The notes: generated by a model not told the origin, from the letters alone. 64,000 bases of DNA from Pseudomonas sp. StFLB209 (GCF_000829415.1 NZ_AP014637.1:744001-808000); one strand, 5' to 3'; shown: positions 28,232-40,003, counted from the stretch's first letter. Numbers and translations: made by a program.

Positions 28232-28709
28232 TGCGCCGGTACGCCTTGAGACCCTTGTGTGCCTGAGTGCGGATGGCGTTTTGCACCACCGGCGTCCAGC
28301 CCAGCAGCAACCCCTTGGCGCCCAACGCCTGACGCGACCAGCGCCACAGGTCAAAGCTGTCATGGTGCTCGCAGATCTTGCCGTCACGGAACACGAAGCG
28401 CGCCTGGATATCATTGACCACGGTACGCCCGGTCTGGCTGAACAGGTAAGTCGCCACCCAGTGCGCCGCGCCGCTGCGCCCGTCGGCGCGCACATTGTCG
28501 AACCTGACTGAAAAGTCTTTGGCACGCGCGGTCAGCATGCGCCACATGTCGCCCGCTTCACGACCACGCAACTCGCCGAACACCGGGTCGCTGAACAGCA
28601 CATCGTCGCTGTAGCAGGCGCTCATGGCCTCGGCGTCCAGCCGGCTGAACGCCTCGTAAAAACGTGTAATCAACGCTATATGGTCCTGGCTTTGCTGCTC
28701 ATCACTCAT
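28224..28709 (-). CDS. SnoaL/NTF2-like protein
   Basis: A 161-residue soluble protein of the NTF2-like (ketosteroid isomerase/SnoaL) superfamily: [20 protein letters not shown] and [17 protein letters not shown] at the N-terminus and [20 protein letters not shown] near the C-terminus. These folds form a conical pocket used by isomerases, hydratases and many ligand-binding proteins, so substrate is open. The ATG at 28709 fits the family start. Its end overlaps the GIY-YIG gene. Confidence 0.82.
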   Translation of the reverse strand: MSDEQQSQDHIALITRFYEAFSRLDAEAMSACYSDDVLFSDPVFGELRGREAGDMWRMLTARAKDFSVRFDNVRADGRSGAAHWVATYLFSQTGRTVVNDIQARFVFRDGKICEHHDSFDLWRWSRQALGAKGLLLGWTPVVQNAIRTQAHKGLKAYRRNA

Positions 28710-28777
28710 CGCTGCGTCTCGTTCAGGAAAAGATCTGTGCACAATAGGCAGCCAATGGCCAGTTGTCATGGGGCAGA

Positions 28778-30022
28778 TCAGACCTTTTCGCAGCTGACCT
28801 GGACCTGCAGGTTGCGTCCTGCGCCCAGCGCCGCGATCATCGCGCCAAGACCGAGCACCGCGAAGACCCAGCCGATGGCATCCCAACTGCCGGTCATCTC
28901 ATGCACCAGCCCCACCGCGAACGGTCCCGCCGAGGCCAGGGTATAGCCAACCCCCTGGGCCATGCTCGACAGGTTGGCGGCGATATGCGAGTTGCCCGAA
29001 CGCAACACGATCAGCGCCAGCGCCAGGCTGAATGTGCCGCCCTGCCCTACGCCCAGCGCGATAGCCCAGCCCCACAGACCGTCCAGCGAGGCGTACAGGC
29101 AACCGAACAATCCCGCCAGGGTCAGCGACATGGCGATGATCACCGCCAGCCGCTGGTCTTTGCAGCGCGCCGCCAGCCCAGGCACGGTCAAGGCGCTGAT
29201 CACTTGCATCATGATCGAGCCGGACAACAGTAATCCGGCCTGGGTCGGGTCGAGGCCGCGGCCGATCAGCACAGAAGGCAACCAGCCGAAGACAATGTAG
29301 GACAGCGATGACTGCAGACCCATGTACAGAGTCACCTGCCAGGCCAACGGATCACGCCATAGCCCCTTGACCCGATAACGGGCTTGTTGCATGGCATGCC
29401 GGGCACGGGTCTGTGGCCACCAGAGCACGGCGGCAATCAGTGCCGGTACACACCAGACACCAAGACTGATAGCCCAGCTGTTATCAAACCGGTGGCTCAG
29501 CGGCACGCTGCTGGCGGCGGCCAGCGCTGCACCCAGGCACAGCGCCATGGTGTAAACGCCGGTCATGGTACCGGCTTGTCTGGGAAAATCGCGCTTGACG
29601 ATGCCAGGCAGCAGCACGCCGATGACGCCGATACTTGCGCCGGCCAACAGGCTACCGGCAAATAGCCCAAAGACCCCCAGATGGCTGCGCAGCAGGATGC
29701 CTGCTGCCAGTAACAACAACACCCATAACACCACTTGCTCGCTACCGAAACGCCGGGCCAGCAGCGGAGCAAGCGGGGCGAACAGGCCCAGGCACAACAC
29801 CGGCAGGGTGGTCAGCAGGCCAGCATCGGCCGCAGACAACCCCAATGCCACAGACACGTCATTGAGCAATGGCGCGATACTCGACAACGCAGGACGCAGA
29901 TTCAGCGCCACCAGCACCAGCCCCAGCAGCAACAGCCAGGTGCGCGCCGGCTGCGGCGCAGGCGTCAGTGTTACGGTCTCGGTCAGGGTATCGGGGCGGT
30001 CGTGGGGCGGCTGGGCGGTCAT
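28778..30022 (-). CDS. CynX/NimT-family MFS transporter
   Basis: A 414-residue inner-membrane transporter with 12 predicted helices. The first helix region (LLLGLVLVALNLRPALSSIAP) carries the NLRPALSS motif typical of the CynX/NimT (2-nitroimidazole/cyanate) family, and ETG-like MFS landmarks such as LLPGIVKRDFPRQAGTMTG are present. Members export or import small anions or amino acid-like compounds; substrate unknown. Of two nearby ATGs (30037 and 30022), the second is chosen because GAGG lies 5 nt before it. Located 68 bp upstream of the NTF2-like gene on the same strand. Confidence 0.87.
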   Translation of the reverse strand: MTAQPPHDRPDTLTETVTLTPAPQPARTWLLLLGLVLVALNLRPALSSIAPLLNDVSVALGLSAADAGLLTTLPVLCLGLFAPLAPLLARRFGSEQVVLWVLLLLAAGILLRSHLGVFGLFAGSLLAGASIGVIGVLLPGIVKRDFPRQAGTMTGVYTMALCLGAALAAASSVPLSHRFDNSWAISLGVWCVPALIAAVLWWPQTRARHAMQQARYRVKGLWRDPLAWQVTLYMGLQSSLSYIVFGWLPSVLIGRGLDPTQAGLLLSGSIMMQVISALTVPGLAARCKDQRLAVIIAMSLTLAGLFGCLYASLDGLWGWAIALGVGQGGTFSLALALIVLRSGNSHIAANLSSMAQGVGYTLASAGPFAVGLVHEMTGSWDAIGWVFAVLGLGAMIAALGAGRNLQVQVSCEKV

Positions 30023-30130
30023 TGAATCCTCAGGCATCAGGTAACACCCCTTGGCAGAAGGGGGCAGTATCCTGTTGGAGGGGCGCGAAGATTACAAGGT
30101 TCAGCCGACTGGAGCTTGGGTTGCGGGGCT

Positions 30131-30158
30131 AAAAAAACCCGGGCACCAGGCCCGGGTT
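30131..30158 (-). terminator. Terminator of the aap operon
   Basis: AACCCGGGC (30136-30144) pairs with GCCCGGGTT (30150-30158). On the minus strand the stem runs into a run of seven U. It lies 20 bp past the aapP stop codon. Confidence 0.9.
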
Positions 30159-30178
30159 CTTTATCGCTCAAGCGTCGA

Positions 30179-30946
30179 TCAATGAATGATCTGGCTCAGG
30201 AACAGGCGGGTACGGTCGCTTTGCGGGTTGTCGAAGAAGTCGTCAGGTGCAGCCTGTTCGACGATTTCGCCGCGGTCCATGAAGATCACTCGGTTGGCCA
30301 CGGTCCGGGCAAAGCCCATTTCGTGGGTTACGCAAAGCATGGTCATGCCCTCTTCGGCCAGGCTGACCATGGTGTCGAGCACTTCCTTGACCATTTCCGG
30401 GTCCAGTGCCGAGGTTGGCTCGTCGAACAGCATGATTTTCGGTTTCATGCACAAGGCGCGGGCGATCGCCACACGCTGCTGCTGACCACCGGAGAGCTGA
30501 CCTGGGTACTTGTTGGCCTGCTCCGGGATACGCACACGCTGCAGGTAGTGCATGGCGATCTCTTCGGCTTCCTTCTTCGGCATCTTGCGTACCCACATCG
30601 GTGCCAGGGTGCAGTTCTGCAGAATGGTCAGGTGCGGGAACAGGTTGAAGTGCTGGAACACCATGCCCACCTCACGGCGGATGGTTTCGATCTGCCGCAG
30701 GTCCGAGGTCAGCTCGGTGCCGTCAACGATGATCCGGCCCTGCTGGTGTTCTTCCAGACGGTTGATGCAGCGAATGGTGGTGGACTTGCCCGAACCGGAC
30801 GGGCCGCACAGCACGATACGCTCGCCCTGGCGAACATTGAGGTTGATGTCCTTGAGCACATGGAACTGGCCATACCACTTGTGCACGCCTTCCAGGCGGA
30901 TCATGCCTTCAGCGCCCAGAGGCTTTTTGACTGCTTCACTCATCAC
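30179..30946 (-). CDS. aapP: General L-amino acid ABC transporter, ATP-binding protein
   Basis: A 255-residue ABC ATPase that powers amino acid uptake. Walker A is GPSGSGKST, the Q-loop is [12 protein letters not shown], the signature is [15 protein letters not shown], Walker B is [13 protein letters not shown], and the H-loop His is in VTHEMGFA. It is the last gene of aapJQMP, 7 bp after aapM, and is followed by a strong terminator. Substrate range (broad L-amino acids) is inferred from the AapJ/AapQ/AapM set. Confidence 0.95.
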   Translation of the reverse strand: MMSEAVKKPLGAEGMIRLEGVHKWYGQFHVLKDINLNVRQGERIVLCGPSGSGKSTTIRCINRLEEHQQGRIIVDGTELTSDLRQIETIRREVGMVFQHFNLFPHLTILQNCTLAPMWVRKMPKKEAEEIAMHYLQRVRIPEQANKYPGQLSGGQQQRVAIARALCMKPKIMLFDEPTSALDPEMVKEVLDTMVSLAEEGMTMLCVTHEMGFARTVANRVIFMDRGEIVEQAAPDDFFDNPQSDRTRLFLSQIIH

Positions 30947-30953
30947 GAAACTC

Positions 30954-32051
30954 CTAACGCTTGTGGCCAGTGTCCAGCTTGCGCTCCAGATGCATGGAGT
31001 AGCGGGACATACCGAAACAGAAAATCCAGAACACCAGGGCCGCGAACACGTAGCCCTCGGTCGCCATGCCCAGCCAGGTCGGGTCGGCCGCAGCCTGCTT
31101 GACGCTGTTGAGCAGGTCGAACAGACCGATGATGATCACCAGGCTTGTGTCTTTGAACAGGGCAATGAAGGTGTTGACGATGCCGGGAATCACCAGCTTC
31201 AGGGCTTGCGGCAGAATCACCAGGCCCATCGCGCGCCAGTAGCCCAGGCCCATGGCCGCAGCGGCTTCATACTGGCCCTTGGGAATGGCCTGCATGCCAC
31301 CGCGCACCACCTCGGCGATGTACGCCGACTGGAACAGGATCACGCCGATCAGCGCCCGCAGCAGCTTGTCGAAGTTCATGCCTTCAGGCAGGAACAGCGG
31401 CAGCATCACCGAGGACATGAACAGCACGGTGATCAGCGGCACGCCACGCCAGAACTCGATGAAGGTCACGCAGACCACCTTCACCGCCGGCATGTTCGAA
31501 CGCCGCCCCAGCGCCAGCAGGATACCCAGCGGCAAAGCACCGGCGATACCCACCGTGGCGATCACCAGGGTCAGCATCAGGCCGCCCCACTGGCTGGTCG
31601 GTACGGTGCTCAGACCGAACGCACCGCCGTGCAGCAGGTAGAAGGCAATGATCGGGTACAGCACCAGGAAGCTCAGGCCGTAGACCGCCTTGCGCGGCAC
31701 CGCCTTGATGAACAGCGGCGCGATACCGACGATGGCCAGAATCACGGTCAGGTCGACACGCCAGCGTTGGTCGCCGGGGAAGTAACCGTACATGAACTGC
31801 CCGAAGCGCTGCTCGATGAACACCCAGCAGGCGCCCGCCTTGGTGCAGTCGGCGCGGGTTGTGCCGCTCCAGTTCGCATCCAGAATGGCCCAGTTGATGA
31901 TCGGTGGCAGAATCAGCCAGACCAGATACAGCGAAAACAGCGTCAGCAGCGTGTTGAACCAGCTTGAAAACAGGTTCGAACGCATCCAGCCGATCACCCC
32001 GACAGTGGTCTTGGGTGGCGCCAGATTAGGTTTGAAAATATGTGTGCTCAT
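30954..32051 (-). CDS. aapM: General L-amino acid ABC transporter, permease AapM
   Basis: A 365-residue permease with eight or so transmembrane segments. The ABC permease EAA-loop region contains [23 protein letters not shown] (core [15 protein letters not shown]). The large N-terminal extension with a periplasmic part ([16 protein letters not shown]) distinguishes AapM from short HisM-type permeases. It pairs with AapQ to form the membrane channel. It starts 10 bp after aapQ. Confidence 0.94.
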   Translation of the reverse strand: MSTHIFKPNLAPPKTTVGVIGWMRSNLFSSWFNTLLTLFSLYLVWLILPPIINWAILDANWSGTTRADCTKAGACWVFIEQRFGQFMYGYFPGDQRWRVDLTVILAIVGIAPLFIKAVPRKAVYGLSFLVLYPIIAFYLLHGGAFGLSTVPTSQWGGLMLTLVIATVGIAGALPLGILLALGRRSNMPAVKVVCVTFIEFWRGVPLITVLFMSSVMLPLFLPEGMNFDKLLRALIGVILFQSAYIAEVVRGGMQAIPKGQYEAAAAMGLGYWRAMGLVILPQALKLVIPGIVNTFIALFKDTSLVIIIGLFDLLNSVKQAAADPTWLGMATEGYVFAALVFWIFCFGMSRYSMHLERKLDTGHKR

Positions 32052-32061
32052 GCGCGTTTCC

Positions 32062-33243
32062 TCACCGCTCGATCAGCGCAATGCGCTTGTTGTACCAGTT
32101 CATCAGCAGAGAAATGCTGATGCTGATTGCCAGGTACACGCTCATGGTGATGGCAATGACCTCGATGGCCTGACCGGTCTGGTTCAGCACGGTTCCTGCG
32201 AACAGCGAGACCATCTCCGGATAGCCGATACCGGCCGCCAGGGACGAGTTCTTCACCAGATTCAGGTATTGGCTGGTCAGCGGCGGAATGATCACCCGCA
32301 GTGCCTGGGGAATGATCACCTTGCGCAGGGTCGGACCAGGACGCAGCCCAAGCGAGCGAGCCGCCTCGGTCTGGCCGTGGCTCACCGACTTGATGCCCGA
32401 CCGCACGATCTCGGCGATGAACGCCGCGGTATATACAGTCAGGGCCAGAGTCAGGGCCAGCAGTTCAGGGATCAGGACCCAGCCGCCGACAAAGTTGAAA
32501 CCGCGCAGCTCAGGCATTTCCCAGTGCACGGGCACGCCGAATACCAGCATGCTCAGGCCCGGAATGGCCAGCAGGATGGCAAGGCCGGCCCAGAACTTGT
32601 GGAACGGCTCGCCGGTCAGTTCGAAACGCTTGTTGGCCCAGCGGCTCATCAGGACAGTGGCGATCACCGCCACCACCAGGCTGACCACAAAGGCAGTCAT
32701 GCCTTCGGCCGCCAGGGCTCTTGGCATGTTCACGCCGCGGCTGCTGACATAGAACATGTCGAGGTAACCATGGGCATTGCGTGGCCCGGGCAGGGTCAGG
32801 AATACCGCGAAGTACCAGAACAGAATCTGCAGCAAGGGCGGAATGTTACGGAAAACCTCGACGTAGACAGTTGCCAGCTTGTTGACCATCCAGTTGGGCG
32901 ACAGGCGGGCGATACCGATGACGAACCCCAGCAGGGTTGCCAGAATGATGCCGATAAACGATACCAGCAAGGTGTTGAGCAATCCGATCACGAAGACCCG
33001 GGCGTAGCTGTCCGCTTCGGTGTAGTCGATCAGGTGCTGGGCGATGCCGAAGCCGGCACTGCGCTCCAGAAAGCCGAAACCAGAGGTGATGCCACGGTGT
33101 TCCAGGTTGGTCTGGGTGTTATCGAATAGAAACCAGCCCAGGGAGATCACCGCTACGACGGTGATGATCTGGAATAGCCAGGCGCGCACTTTGGGGTCGC
33201 TCAGGGTGAGCTTTTGTTTAGGTGCGTCGATTTTATTCTGCAT
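32062..33243 (-). CDS. aapQ: General L-amino acid ABC transporter, permease AapQ
   Basis: A 393-residue permease, long for the His/Glu/Gln family as is usual for AapQ. Transmembrane segments include LFQIITVVAVISLGWFLF and FIGIILATLLGFVIGIARL. The EAA loop is SLGLRPGPTLRKVIIPQALR. It forms a heterodimer with AapM. A 13-bp perfect stem-loop in the 72-bp gap after aapJ may limit read-through, so that binding protein exceeds permease. Confidence 0.94.
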   Translation of the reverse strand: MQNKIDAPKQKLTLSDPKVRAWLFQIITVVAVISLGWFLFDNTQTNLEHRGITSGFGFLERSAGFGIAQHLIDYTEADSYARVFVIGLLNTLLVSFIGIILATLLGFVIGIARLSPNWMVNKLATVYVEVFRNIPPLLQILFWYFAVFLTLPGPRNAHGYLDMFYVSSRGVNMPRALAAEGMTAFVVSLVVAVIATVLMSRWANKRFELTGEPFHKFWAGLAILLAIPGLSMLVFGVPVHWEMPELRGFNFVGGWVLIPELLALTLALTVYTAAFIAEIVRSGIKSVSHGQTEAARSLGLRPGPTLRKVIIPQALRVIIPPLTSQYLNLVKNSSLAAGIGYPEMVSLFAGTVLNQTGQAIEVIAITMSVYLAISISISLLMNWYNKRIALIER

Positions 33244-33275
33244 GAAATGCCCCGGAATAAATAAACATTACAAGA

Positions 33276-33305
33276 CGCCCGACCACCTCTTCAGGTGGTC
33301 GGGCG
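33276..33305 (-). promoter_or_regulatory. Intercistronic stem-loop between aapJ and aapQ
   Basis: CGCCCGACCACCT (33276-33288) pairs perfectly with AGGTGGTCGGGCG (33293-33305), loop CTTC. No long U run follows on the minus strand. Such hairpins after binding-protein genes act as partial terminators or 3'-end stabilisers. Confidence 0.8.
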
Positions 33306-33315
33306 CTGGGTCATA

Positions 33316-34344
33316 TCAGCGGATCGGTGGAGCGTACTGGATGCCGCCCTGGTTCCACAGAGCGTTCAGGCCACGCTTGATTTTCAGCGGGGTGGTTTCG
33401 CCCAGGTTGCGCTCGAAGACTTCGCCGTAGTTACCAACCTGCTTGACGATCTTCACTACCCAGTCTTTTGGCAGTTTCAGGTCTTTGCCGTACTCGCCGT
33501 CAGCACCGAGCATACGGGCAACATCAGGGTTTTTGGTCGACTTGGCTTCAGCTTCGACGTTCTTGGAGGTTACACCGGCCTCTTCGGCGTTGAGCATGGC
33601 GAACAGGGTCCACTTGACGATGGAGAACCACTCTTCGTCGCCTTTACGCACGACCGGGCCCAGAGGCTCCTTGGAAATGACTTCCGGCAGTACGACGTAG
33701 GACTCCGGGCTGGCCAGCTTGCTGCGCTGTGCGTACAGCTGCGACTGGTCGGAGGTCAGCACGTCGCAACGGCCGCTTTCCAGCGACTTGGCGCTTTCGT
33801 CGGAGGTGTCGAAAGTGATCGGGGTGTACTTCAGGCCGTTGGAGCGGAAGTAGTCGGAGACGTTCAGCTCGGTAGTGGTACCGGCCTGGATGCACACGGT
33901 GGCGCCGTCCAGTTCCTTGGCGCTCTTGACGCCTAGTTTGTTGTTTACCAGGAAGCCGATGCCGTCGTAGTAGGTTACGCCGGCGAACACCAGGCCCATG
34001 CCTGAGTCACGCGAGCTGGTCCAGGTGGTGTTACGCGACAGAATGTCGACTTCACCCGATTGCAGGGCGGTGAAACGCTCCTTGGCGTTCAGCTGGCTGA
34101 ACTTGACCTTGGTGGCGTCACCGAACACGGCAGCCGCTACTGCGCGGCAGACGTCCGCATCGATACCGGTGATGGTGCCCTTGGCATCAGGAACGGAGAA
34201 GCCTGGCAGACCATCACTGACGCCGCACTGTACGAAGCCTTTCTTGACCACCGCATCGAGGGTTGCGCCAGCATTGGCTGCACCGGTTACACCCAGTGCG
34301 GCTACAGCAGTCACTACAGCCAGCGTGGATTTCAACATCTTCAT
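33316..34344 (-). CDS. aapJ: General L-amino acid ABC transporter, periplasmic binding protein
   Basis: A 342-residue class 3 solute-binding protein. The signal peptide MKMLKSTLAVVTAVAALGVTG ends near residue 25 (ANA-GATL); the motif is shown here without its last residues. The mature protein has the two-lobe pattern LDAVVKKGFVQCGVSDGLPG and GIDADVCRAVAAAVFGD seen in AapJ/GltI-like proteins. It captures amino acids in the periplasm and passes them to AapQMP. It is the first gene of the operon and has 484 bp free of genes upstream. Confidence 0.95.
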   Translation of the reverse strand: MKMLKSTLAVVTAVAALGVTGAANAGATLDAVVKKGFVQCGVSDGLPGFSVPDAKGTITGIDADVCRAVAAAVFGDATKVKFSQLNAKERFTALQSGEVDILSRNTTWTSSRDSGMGLVFAGVTYYDGIGFLVNNKLGVKSAKELDGATVCIQAGTTTELNVSDYFRSNGLKYTPITFDTSDESAKSLESGRCDVLTSDQSQLYAQRSKLASPESYVVLPEVISKEPLGPVVRKGDEEWFSIVKWTLFAMLNAEEAGVTSKNVEAEAKSTKNPDVARMLGADGEYGKDLKLPKDWVVKIVKQVGNYGEVFERNLGETTPLKIKRGLNALWNQGGIQYAPPIR

Positions 34345-35485
<1,141 letters not shown>

Positions 35486-35569
35486 CACCGCCTGAGGTCT
35501 GTTGCCACTACGCCGAGCCAGCAACTTGCTTTACACTGCTCGGCGTACATTCCTTGACCAACTGACGAG

Positions 35570-37069
35570 ATGACCGTGCTCAAAGCACTCAAGAAGATGT
35601 TCGGTAAAAGCGAGGCTGAGCCGCTCGCGCCTGTGCCGACAACATCCAGTTCCGCTGCCGTGATCAGCACTGAAAGCCACCCAGCCCGAACTGCCGCGCC
35701 GCAGCCGGCCAAGCCCCAGGACAGCACGCAGGCCCCGCCACGCCCGATGCGGGCAGACAAACCCCGTGCAGACAAACCTGCCGAGGACAAGGCAGTGGCG
35801 AAGCCGCGCGCCGAACGCCAGCGCCCGGCCCGCAAACCCAAGCCCGTCGACACCTGGAAGCCTGAAGATTTCGTTGTCGAACCTCAGGAGGGCAAGACCC
35901 GCTTCCATGACTTCAAGCTCGCCCCGTCGCTGATGCACGCCATTCACGATCTGGGCTTTCCTTATTGCACCCCGATCCAGGCCGGCGTTCTGGGTTATAC
36001 CCTCAAGGGTCAGGACGCCATTGGTCGGGCCCAGACCGGCACCGGCAAGACCGCAGCCTTTCTGATTTCGACCATTACCCAGTTGCTGCAGACCCCAGCG
36101 CCCAAAGAGCGCTACATGGGCGAGCCGCGCGCGCTGATCATCGCCCCGACCCGCGAGCTGGTGGTCCAGATCGCCAAGGACGCTGCAGCGCTGACCCGCT
36201 ACACCGGGCTGAACGTGATGACCTTCGTCGGCGGGATGGACTTCGACAAGCAGCTCAAGCAGCTCGAATCGCGCTTTTGCGACATTCTGGTCGCCACTCC
36301 GGGCCGTCTGCTGGACTTCAATCAGCGTGGCGAAGTGCATCTGGACATGGTCGAAGTCATGGTCCTCGACGAGGCTGACCGCATGCTCGACATGGGTTTC
36401 ATTCCCCAGGTGCGCCAGATCATCCGCCAGACGCCGCCCAAGAGCGAACGTCAGACCCTGCTGTTTTCGGCCACCTTCACCGATGATGTGATGAACCTGG
36501 CCAGGCAGTGGACCACTGACCCGGCGATTGTCGAGATCGAGGCCGAGGGCGTGGCCAATGCCAATGTCGAGCAGCATGTGTATGCGGTGGCTGCGGCCGA
36601 CAAGTACAAGCTGCTGTACAACCTGGTCAGCGACAATGGCTGGGAGCGGGTGATGGTGTTTGCCAACCGCAAGGATGAGGTACGCCGTATCGAGGAGCGC
36701 CTGGTGCGCGATGGCGTGAATGCTGCGCAGTTGTCCGGTGATGTGCCGCAGCACAAGCGGATCAAGACGCTGGAGGGGTTTCGCGAGGGCAAGATTCGTG
36801 TGCTGGTCGCCACCGATGTGGCAGGTCGGGGGATTCACATCGACGGTATCAGCCATGTGATCAACTTCACCTTGCCTGAGGTCCCGGATGATTATGTGCA
36901 CCGTATCGGTCGTACAGGCCGGGCCGGTGCCGAGGGTGTATCGATCAGTTTTGCCGGTGAGGATGATTCGTACCAGTTGCCGGCGATCGAGGAAAAGCTG
37001 GGGCGCAAGATCAGTTGCGAGATGCCGCCGACCGAACTGCTGCGGGCAGTGGAGCGTAAGCGCTCCTGA
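35570..37069 (+). CDS. rhlB: ATP-dependent DEAD-box RNA helicase RhlB
   Basis: A 499-residue helicase. A basic, Pro/Ala-rich disordered N-terminus of about 105 residues precedes the core. Motifs: Q-motif ([12 protein letters not shown]), I ([11 protein letters not shown]), II ([14 protein letters not shown]), III (LFSATF), V ([16 protein letters not shown]) and VI ([10 protein letters not shown]). RhlB assists RNA degradation, in E. coli as part of the RNase E degradosome. The long N-terminal tail is typical of the Pseudomonas protein. A REP-rich gap follows. Confidence 0.94.
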   Translation: MTVLKALKKMFGKSEAEPLAPVPTTSSSAAVISTESHPARTAAPQPAKPQDSTQAPPRPMRADKPRADKPAEDKAVAKPRAERQRPARKPKPVDTWKPEDFVVEPQEGKTRFHDFKLAPSLMHAIHDLGFPYCTPIQAGVLGYTLKGQDAIGRAQTGTGKTAAFLISTITQLLQTPAPKERYMGEPRALIIAPTRELVVQIAKDAAALTRYTGLNVMTFVGGMDFDKQLKQLESRFCDILVATPGRLLDFNQRGEVHLDMVEVMVLDEADRMLDMGFIPQVRQIIRQTPPKSERQTLLFSATFTDDVMNLARQWTTDPAIVEIEAEGVANANVEQHVYAVAAADKYKLLYNLVSDNGWERVMVFANRKDEVRRIEERLVRDGVNAAQLSGDVPQHKRIKTLEGFREGKIRVLVATDVAGRGIHIDGISHVINFTLPEVPDDYVHRIGRTGRAGAEGVSISFAGEDDSYQLPAIEEKLGRKISCEMPPTELLRAVERKRS

Positions 37070-37097
37070 GCTTGTCGCGCAGCAAACACAGAACCCC

Positions 37098-37203
37098 GTG
37101 GGAACTTGGTCTGGGCGGCATTCCGACGAAGAGGCCGGTAAAGTCACTGCATTTGCTGTGAACTTACCACCGTATTCGCGACCAAGGTCGCTCCCACCGG
37201 GGG
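37098..37203. repeat. Degenerate REPIN-like region after rhlB
   Basis: A REP arm ending ATTCGCGACCAAGGTCGCTC at 37173-37192 faces a decayed partner around 37098-37125 (GTGGGAACTTGGTCTGGGCGG core, shown as GTGGGAACTTGG). Between them GGTAAAGTCAC and GTGAACTTACC form an inner hairpin. It lies between the convergent rhlB and moaE, and no other terminator is obvious there. Confidence 0.6.
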
Positions 37204-37271
37204 CATAAAGCGCCCAGATTTACAGCTAGCGGACGCCGCCCGGCCGCTCCTGCCGGGCCTGCCAGAGCGCC

Positions 37272-37730
37272 TTACCCAACCGTATCCCAGCGATCTGCGG
37301 CCTGCTGATCGCTGCTACGCCCATCCACCCAGCGCTGCCCTTGCGGCGTGGTTTCGCGTTTCCAGAACGGTGCGCGGGTCTTGAGGTAGTCCATGATGAA
37401 TTCGCAAGCCTCAAACGCCGCCTGACGGTGGGCGCTGGTGACGCCGACGAAGACGATCGGTTCGCCCGGCTCGAGGTTGCCGACCCGGTGCAGCACTTCA
37501 ACGCCCAGCAGCGGCCAGCGTTGCCGCGCCTGGTCGCCGATCTTGCCCAGCGCCTTTTCAGTCATGCCGGGGTAGTGCTCCAGGAACATCCCCGACACCT
37601 CCAGGCCCTCGTTGAAGTCACGTACGTAGCCCACGAAGCTGACCACCGCCCCAACCCCACGATTGGCCGCATGCAACGCGTTGACCTCGGCGCCAGGATC
37701 AAAGGTCGCGGCCTGGACACGAACACTCAT
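37272..37730 (-). CDS. moaE: Molybdopterin synthase catalytic subunit
   Basis: The 152-residue large subunit of molybdopterin synthase, which converts precursor Z (cPMP) to molybdopterin using sulfur from MoaD-thiocarboxylate. The fold markers GAVVSFVGYVRDFNEG and HRVGNLEPGEPIVFVGVTSAHR core (VGVTSAHR) are present, with the catalytic Lys pair in LKTRAPFWKRE. It starts 2 bp after moaD ends, in a moaC-moaD-moaE operon. Confidence 0.96.
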   Translation of the reverse strand: MSVRVQAATFDPGAEVNALHAANRGVGAVVSFVGYVRDFNEGLEVSGMFLEHYPGMTEKALGKIGDQARQRWPLLGVEVLHRVGNLEPGEPIVFVGVTSAHRQAAFEACEFIMDYLKTRAPFWKRETTPQGQRWVDGRSSDQQAADRWDTVG

Positions 37731-37732
37731 GT

Positions 37733-37978
37733 TCAGCCTCCGGTTACCGGTGGAAAGAACGCCAGTTCATCGCCATCCTGAACCGGTTCGGCCAGGGAGC
37801 AGAGTTCCTGATTACGGGCGCACATCACCCCCGCTTCGCCCAGCACCTGCCAGACGCCATCACGGGCCAGCAAGTGCTGACGCACGGCATCGAGGCTGGA
37901 GAAGTCGCCCGCGAGCTGTTCACTGTCGCGCCCCAGCACCTCACGGTAGCGGGCGAAGTACTGCACGGTCAGGCTCAT
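37733..37978 (-). CDS. moaD: Molybdopterin synthase sulfur carrier subunit
   Basis: An 81-residue ubiquitin-fold protein ending in the required Gly-Gly (FFPPVTGG), where the thiocarboxylate is formed. Start [16 protein letters not shown] is family-typical. Its ATG overlaps the moaC stop by 4 bp (ATGA), a sign of translational coupling. Confidence 0.96.
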   Translation of the reverse strand: MSLTVQYFARYREVLGRDSEQLAGDFSSLDAVRQHLLARDGVWQVLGEAGVMCARNQELCSLAEPVQDGDELAFFPPVTGG

Positions 37979-38457
37979 TGCTCAGACTCCTGATCCGCCA
38001 CGAAGTGGCCGCTCTTGCCGCCGAGTTTTTCCAGCAGCCGCACCGCCTCGATGACCATGCCGCGGTCCACCGCCTTGCACATGTCATAAATGGTCAGCGC
38101 CGCCACACTGGCGGCGGTGAGCGCTTCCATTTCCACCCCGGTCTGCCCGGACAGCTTGCAGCGGCTGGTGATCAGTACCGCGTCCGTACCCTCGGCCTGC
38201 AGCTCGACCTTGACGCCGGTCAGCATCAATGGATGGCAGAGAGGGATCAGGTCACTGGTCTTTTTCGCCGCCTGGATACCGGCAATACGCGCAACGGCGA
38301 ACACATCGCCCTTGGGATGGCCGCCGGCGACGATCATTTGCAGGGTCGATGGCAACATGCGCACCCGCGCCTGGGCCACCGCTTCGCGGAAGGTCACCGC
38401 CTTGTCGGTCACATCGACCATATTGGCGCGACCTTGGGAATCTAGATGAGTCAGCAC
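37975..38457 (-). CDS. moaC: Cyclic pyranopterin monophosphate synthase
   Basis: A 160-residue enzyme acting after MoaA in the first step of molybdenum cofactor synthesis. Motifs: [34 protein letters not shown], and [20 protein letters not shown] with the conserved Lys/Asp near KAVDRGM. The frame is open to 38511, but the GTG at 38457 ([16 protein letters not shown]) gives the usual length and has GGAG 8 nt upstream. No moaA gene is nearby. Confidence 0.95.
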   Translation of the reverse strand: MLTHLDSQGRANMVDVTDKAVTFREAVAQARVRMLPSTLQMIVAGGHPKGDVFAVARIAGIQAAKKTSDLIPLCHPLMLTGVKVELQAEGTDAVLITSRCKLSGQTGVEMEALTAASVAALTIYDMCKAVDRGMVIEAVRLLEKLGGKSGHFVADQESEQ

Positions 38458-38518
38458 AACCTTCACTCCGGAACAGGAGTGAAGATTGTAAACCCAAATG
38501 CTACGACTCATGAGGTAC

Positions 38519-38608
38519 GAGTGAGCTTGCTCGCGAAAGCAGACAGCGCATTCGTGGCGCCTGGTGAATTCGCGAGCAAGGCGGATCGCCGCCCGCTCGC
38601 TCCAACTG
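38519..38608. repeat. REPIN: inverted pair of GAGCTTGCTCGCGAA-class REPs
   Basis: CTTGCTCGCGAA (38526-38537) and TTCGCGAGCAAG (38569-38580) are perfect inverted arms, with REP tails outside them (GAGTGAG on the left; a longer, interrupted GCTCGCTCC on the right). The right tail ends directly at the phoH-like stop codon. It belongs to the same class as the element at 23411-23456. Confidence 0.75.
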
Positions 38609-40003
38609 CTACAGATGGCTCTCGGCGTACTCGGCGAGGATCGAGCGTGGCACCCCTTGCAGGGTGATGTGCACGCCGTTGGGGAAATCCTTGAAGCGCT
38701 CCGTCAGGTAGGTCAGCCCCGAACTGGTGGCCGACAGGTAAGGGGTGTCGATCTGTGCCAGGTTGCCCAGGCAGACCACTTTGGAACCGGCACCGGCACG
38801 GGTGATGATGGTCTTGATCTGGTGCGGGGTCAGGTTCTGGCATTCATCGATCAGGATCAGACTCTGCTGAAAGCTGCGACCACGGATGTAATTGAGGGAT
38901 TTGAACTGTAGCGGCACTTTGCTGAGGATGTAATCAACGCTGCCATGGGTGTTTTCGTCCTCCATGTGCAAGGCTTCGAGGTTGTCGGTGATGGCGCCCA
39001 GCCAGGGTTCCATTTTCTCGGCCTCGGTGCCGGGCAGGAAGCCGATTTCCTGGTCCAGGCCCTGCACGCTGCGGGTGGCGATGATGCGCCGGTAGCGCTT
39101 GGTGACCATGGTCTGTTCGATGGCTGCGGCCAGGGCCAGGATGGTTTTGCCGGAGCCGGCGGCGCCGGACAGGTTGACCAGGTGAATGTCCGGGTCCAGC
39201 AATGCAAACAGCGCCAGGGCCTGGTAGATATCACGTGGCTTCAGGCCCCAGGCTTCCTGATGCAGCAGCGGCTCCTGATGCATGTCGAGGATGATCAGTT
39301 CGTCATTCTTGACGCCCTTGACCCAGCCCACGAAGCCTTGCTCATCGATGATGAACTCGTTCATGTGCACTTGCGGCAGGTTTTCGTTCAGTTGCACCCG
39401 GTGCCAGGTGCGGCCGTGGTCCTGACGGGTTTCGACCTTGTTGACCCGCTCCCAGAACGAGCCGCTGAGTTCGTGATAGCCGCGTGACAGCAGCGAGACG
39501 TCATCGACCAACTGGTCGGTGCTGTAGTCCTCGGCGGCAATGCCACAGGCGCGCGCCTTGAGGCGCATATTGATGTCTTTGGTGACCAGCACGACCGAGC
39601 GGTCCTTGCGACGTGCGTGCAGATCAATCAACTGGTTGATGATGATGTTGTCGTTGAGATGCTCGGGCAGCGGACTGCTGGACTCCTCGCGCTTGCTCAT
39701 CAGGATCGACAGACTGCCTTTGAAAATACCGGTACCACGGTCGATGGGCACGCCCTTCTCGACATCCTCGGGTGAGGCTTCACCGAGGGTCTTGTCGATC
39801 AGGCGAATGGCCTGGCGGCACTCGGCAGCGACCGAATGCTTGCCATCCTTGAGCTTGTCCAGCTCCTCCAGGACGGTCATGGGGATGGCGACGTGATGTT
39901 CTTCGAAATTCAGCAGAGCGTTCGGATCATGGATCAATACGTTGGTATCGAGCACGTAAAGGATAGGCTGGTTGTTGGAGGGGCTGCGTCCGTGATCATC
40001 CAT
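38609..40003 (-). CDS. PIN-PhoH family ATPase (PhoH2 type)
   Basis: A 464-residue fusion of an N-terminal PIN nuclease-like domain (about 12-150, [20 protein letters not shown]) and a C-terminal PhoH ATPase/helicase domain (about 240-464). PIN acidic residues are in LDTNVL, ELDKLK and LVTKDINMR. Walker A is [16 protein letters not shown] and Walker B is LILIDECQN. Related PhoH2 proteins of actinobacteria unwind and cut RNA; the role in pseudomonads is not settled. Two strong hairpins lie in the leader upstream. Confidence 0.92.
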   Translation of the reverse strand: MDDHGRSPSNNQPILYVLDTNVLIHDPNALLNFEEHHVAIPMTVLEELDKLKDGKHSVAAECRQAIRLIDKTLGEASPEDVEKGVPIDRGTGIFKGSLSILMSKREESSSPLPEHLNDNIIINQLIDLHARRKDRSVVLVTKDINMRLKARACGIAAEDYSTDQLVDDVSLLSRGYHELSGSFWERVNKVETRQDHGRTWHRVQLNENLPQVHMNEFIIDEQGFVGWVKGVKNDELIILDMHQEPLLHQEAWGLKPRDIYQALALFALLDPDIHLVNLSGAAGSGKTILALAAAIEQTMVTKRYRRIIATRSVQGLDQEIGFLPGTEAEKMEPWLGAITDNLEALHMEDENTHGSVDYILSKVPLQFKSLNYIRGRSFQQSLILIDECQNLTPHQIKTIITRAGAGSKVVCLGNLAQIDTPYLSATSSGLTYLTERFKDFPNGVHITLQGVPRSILAEYAESHL

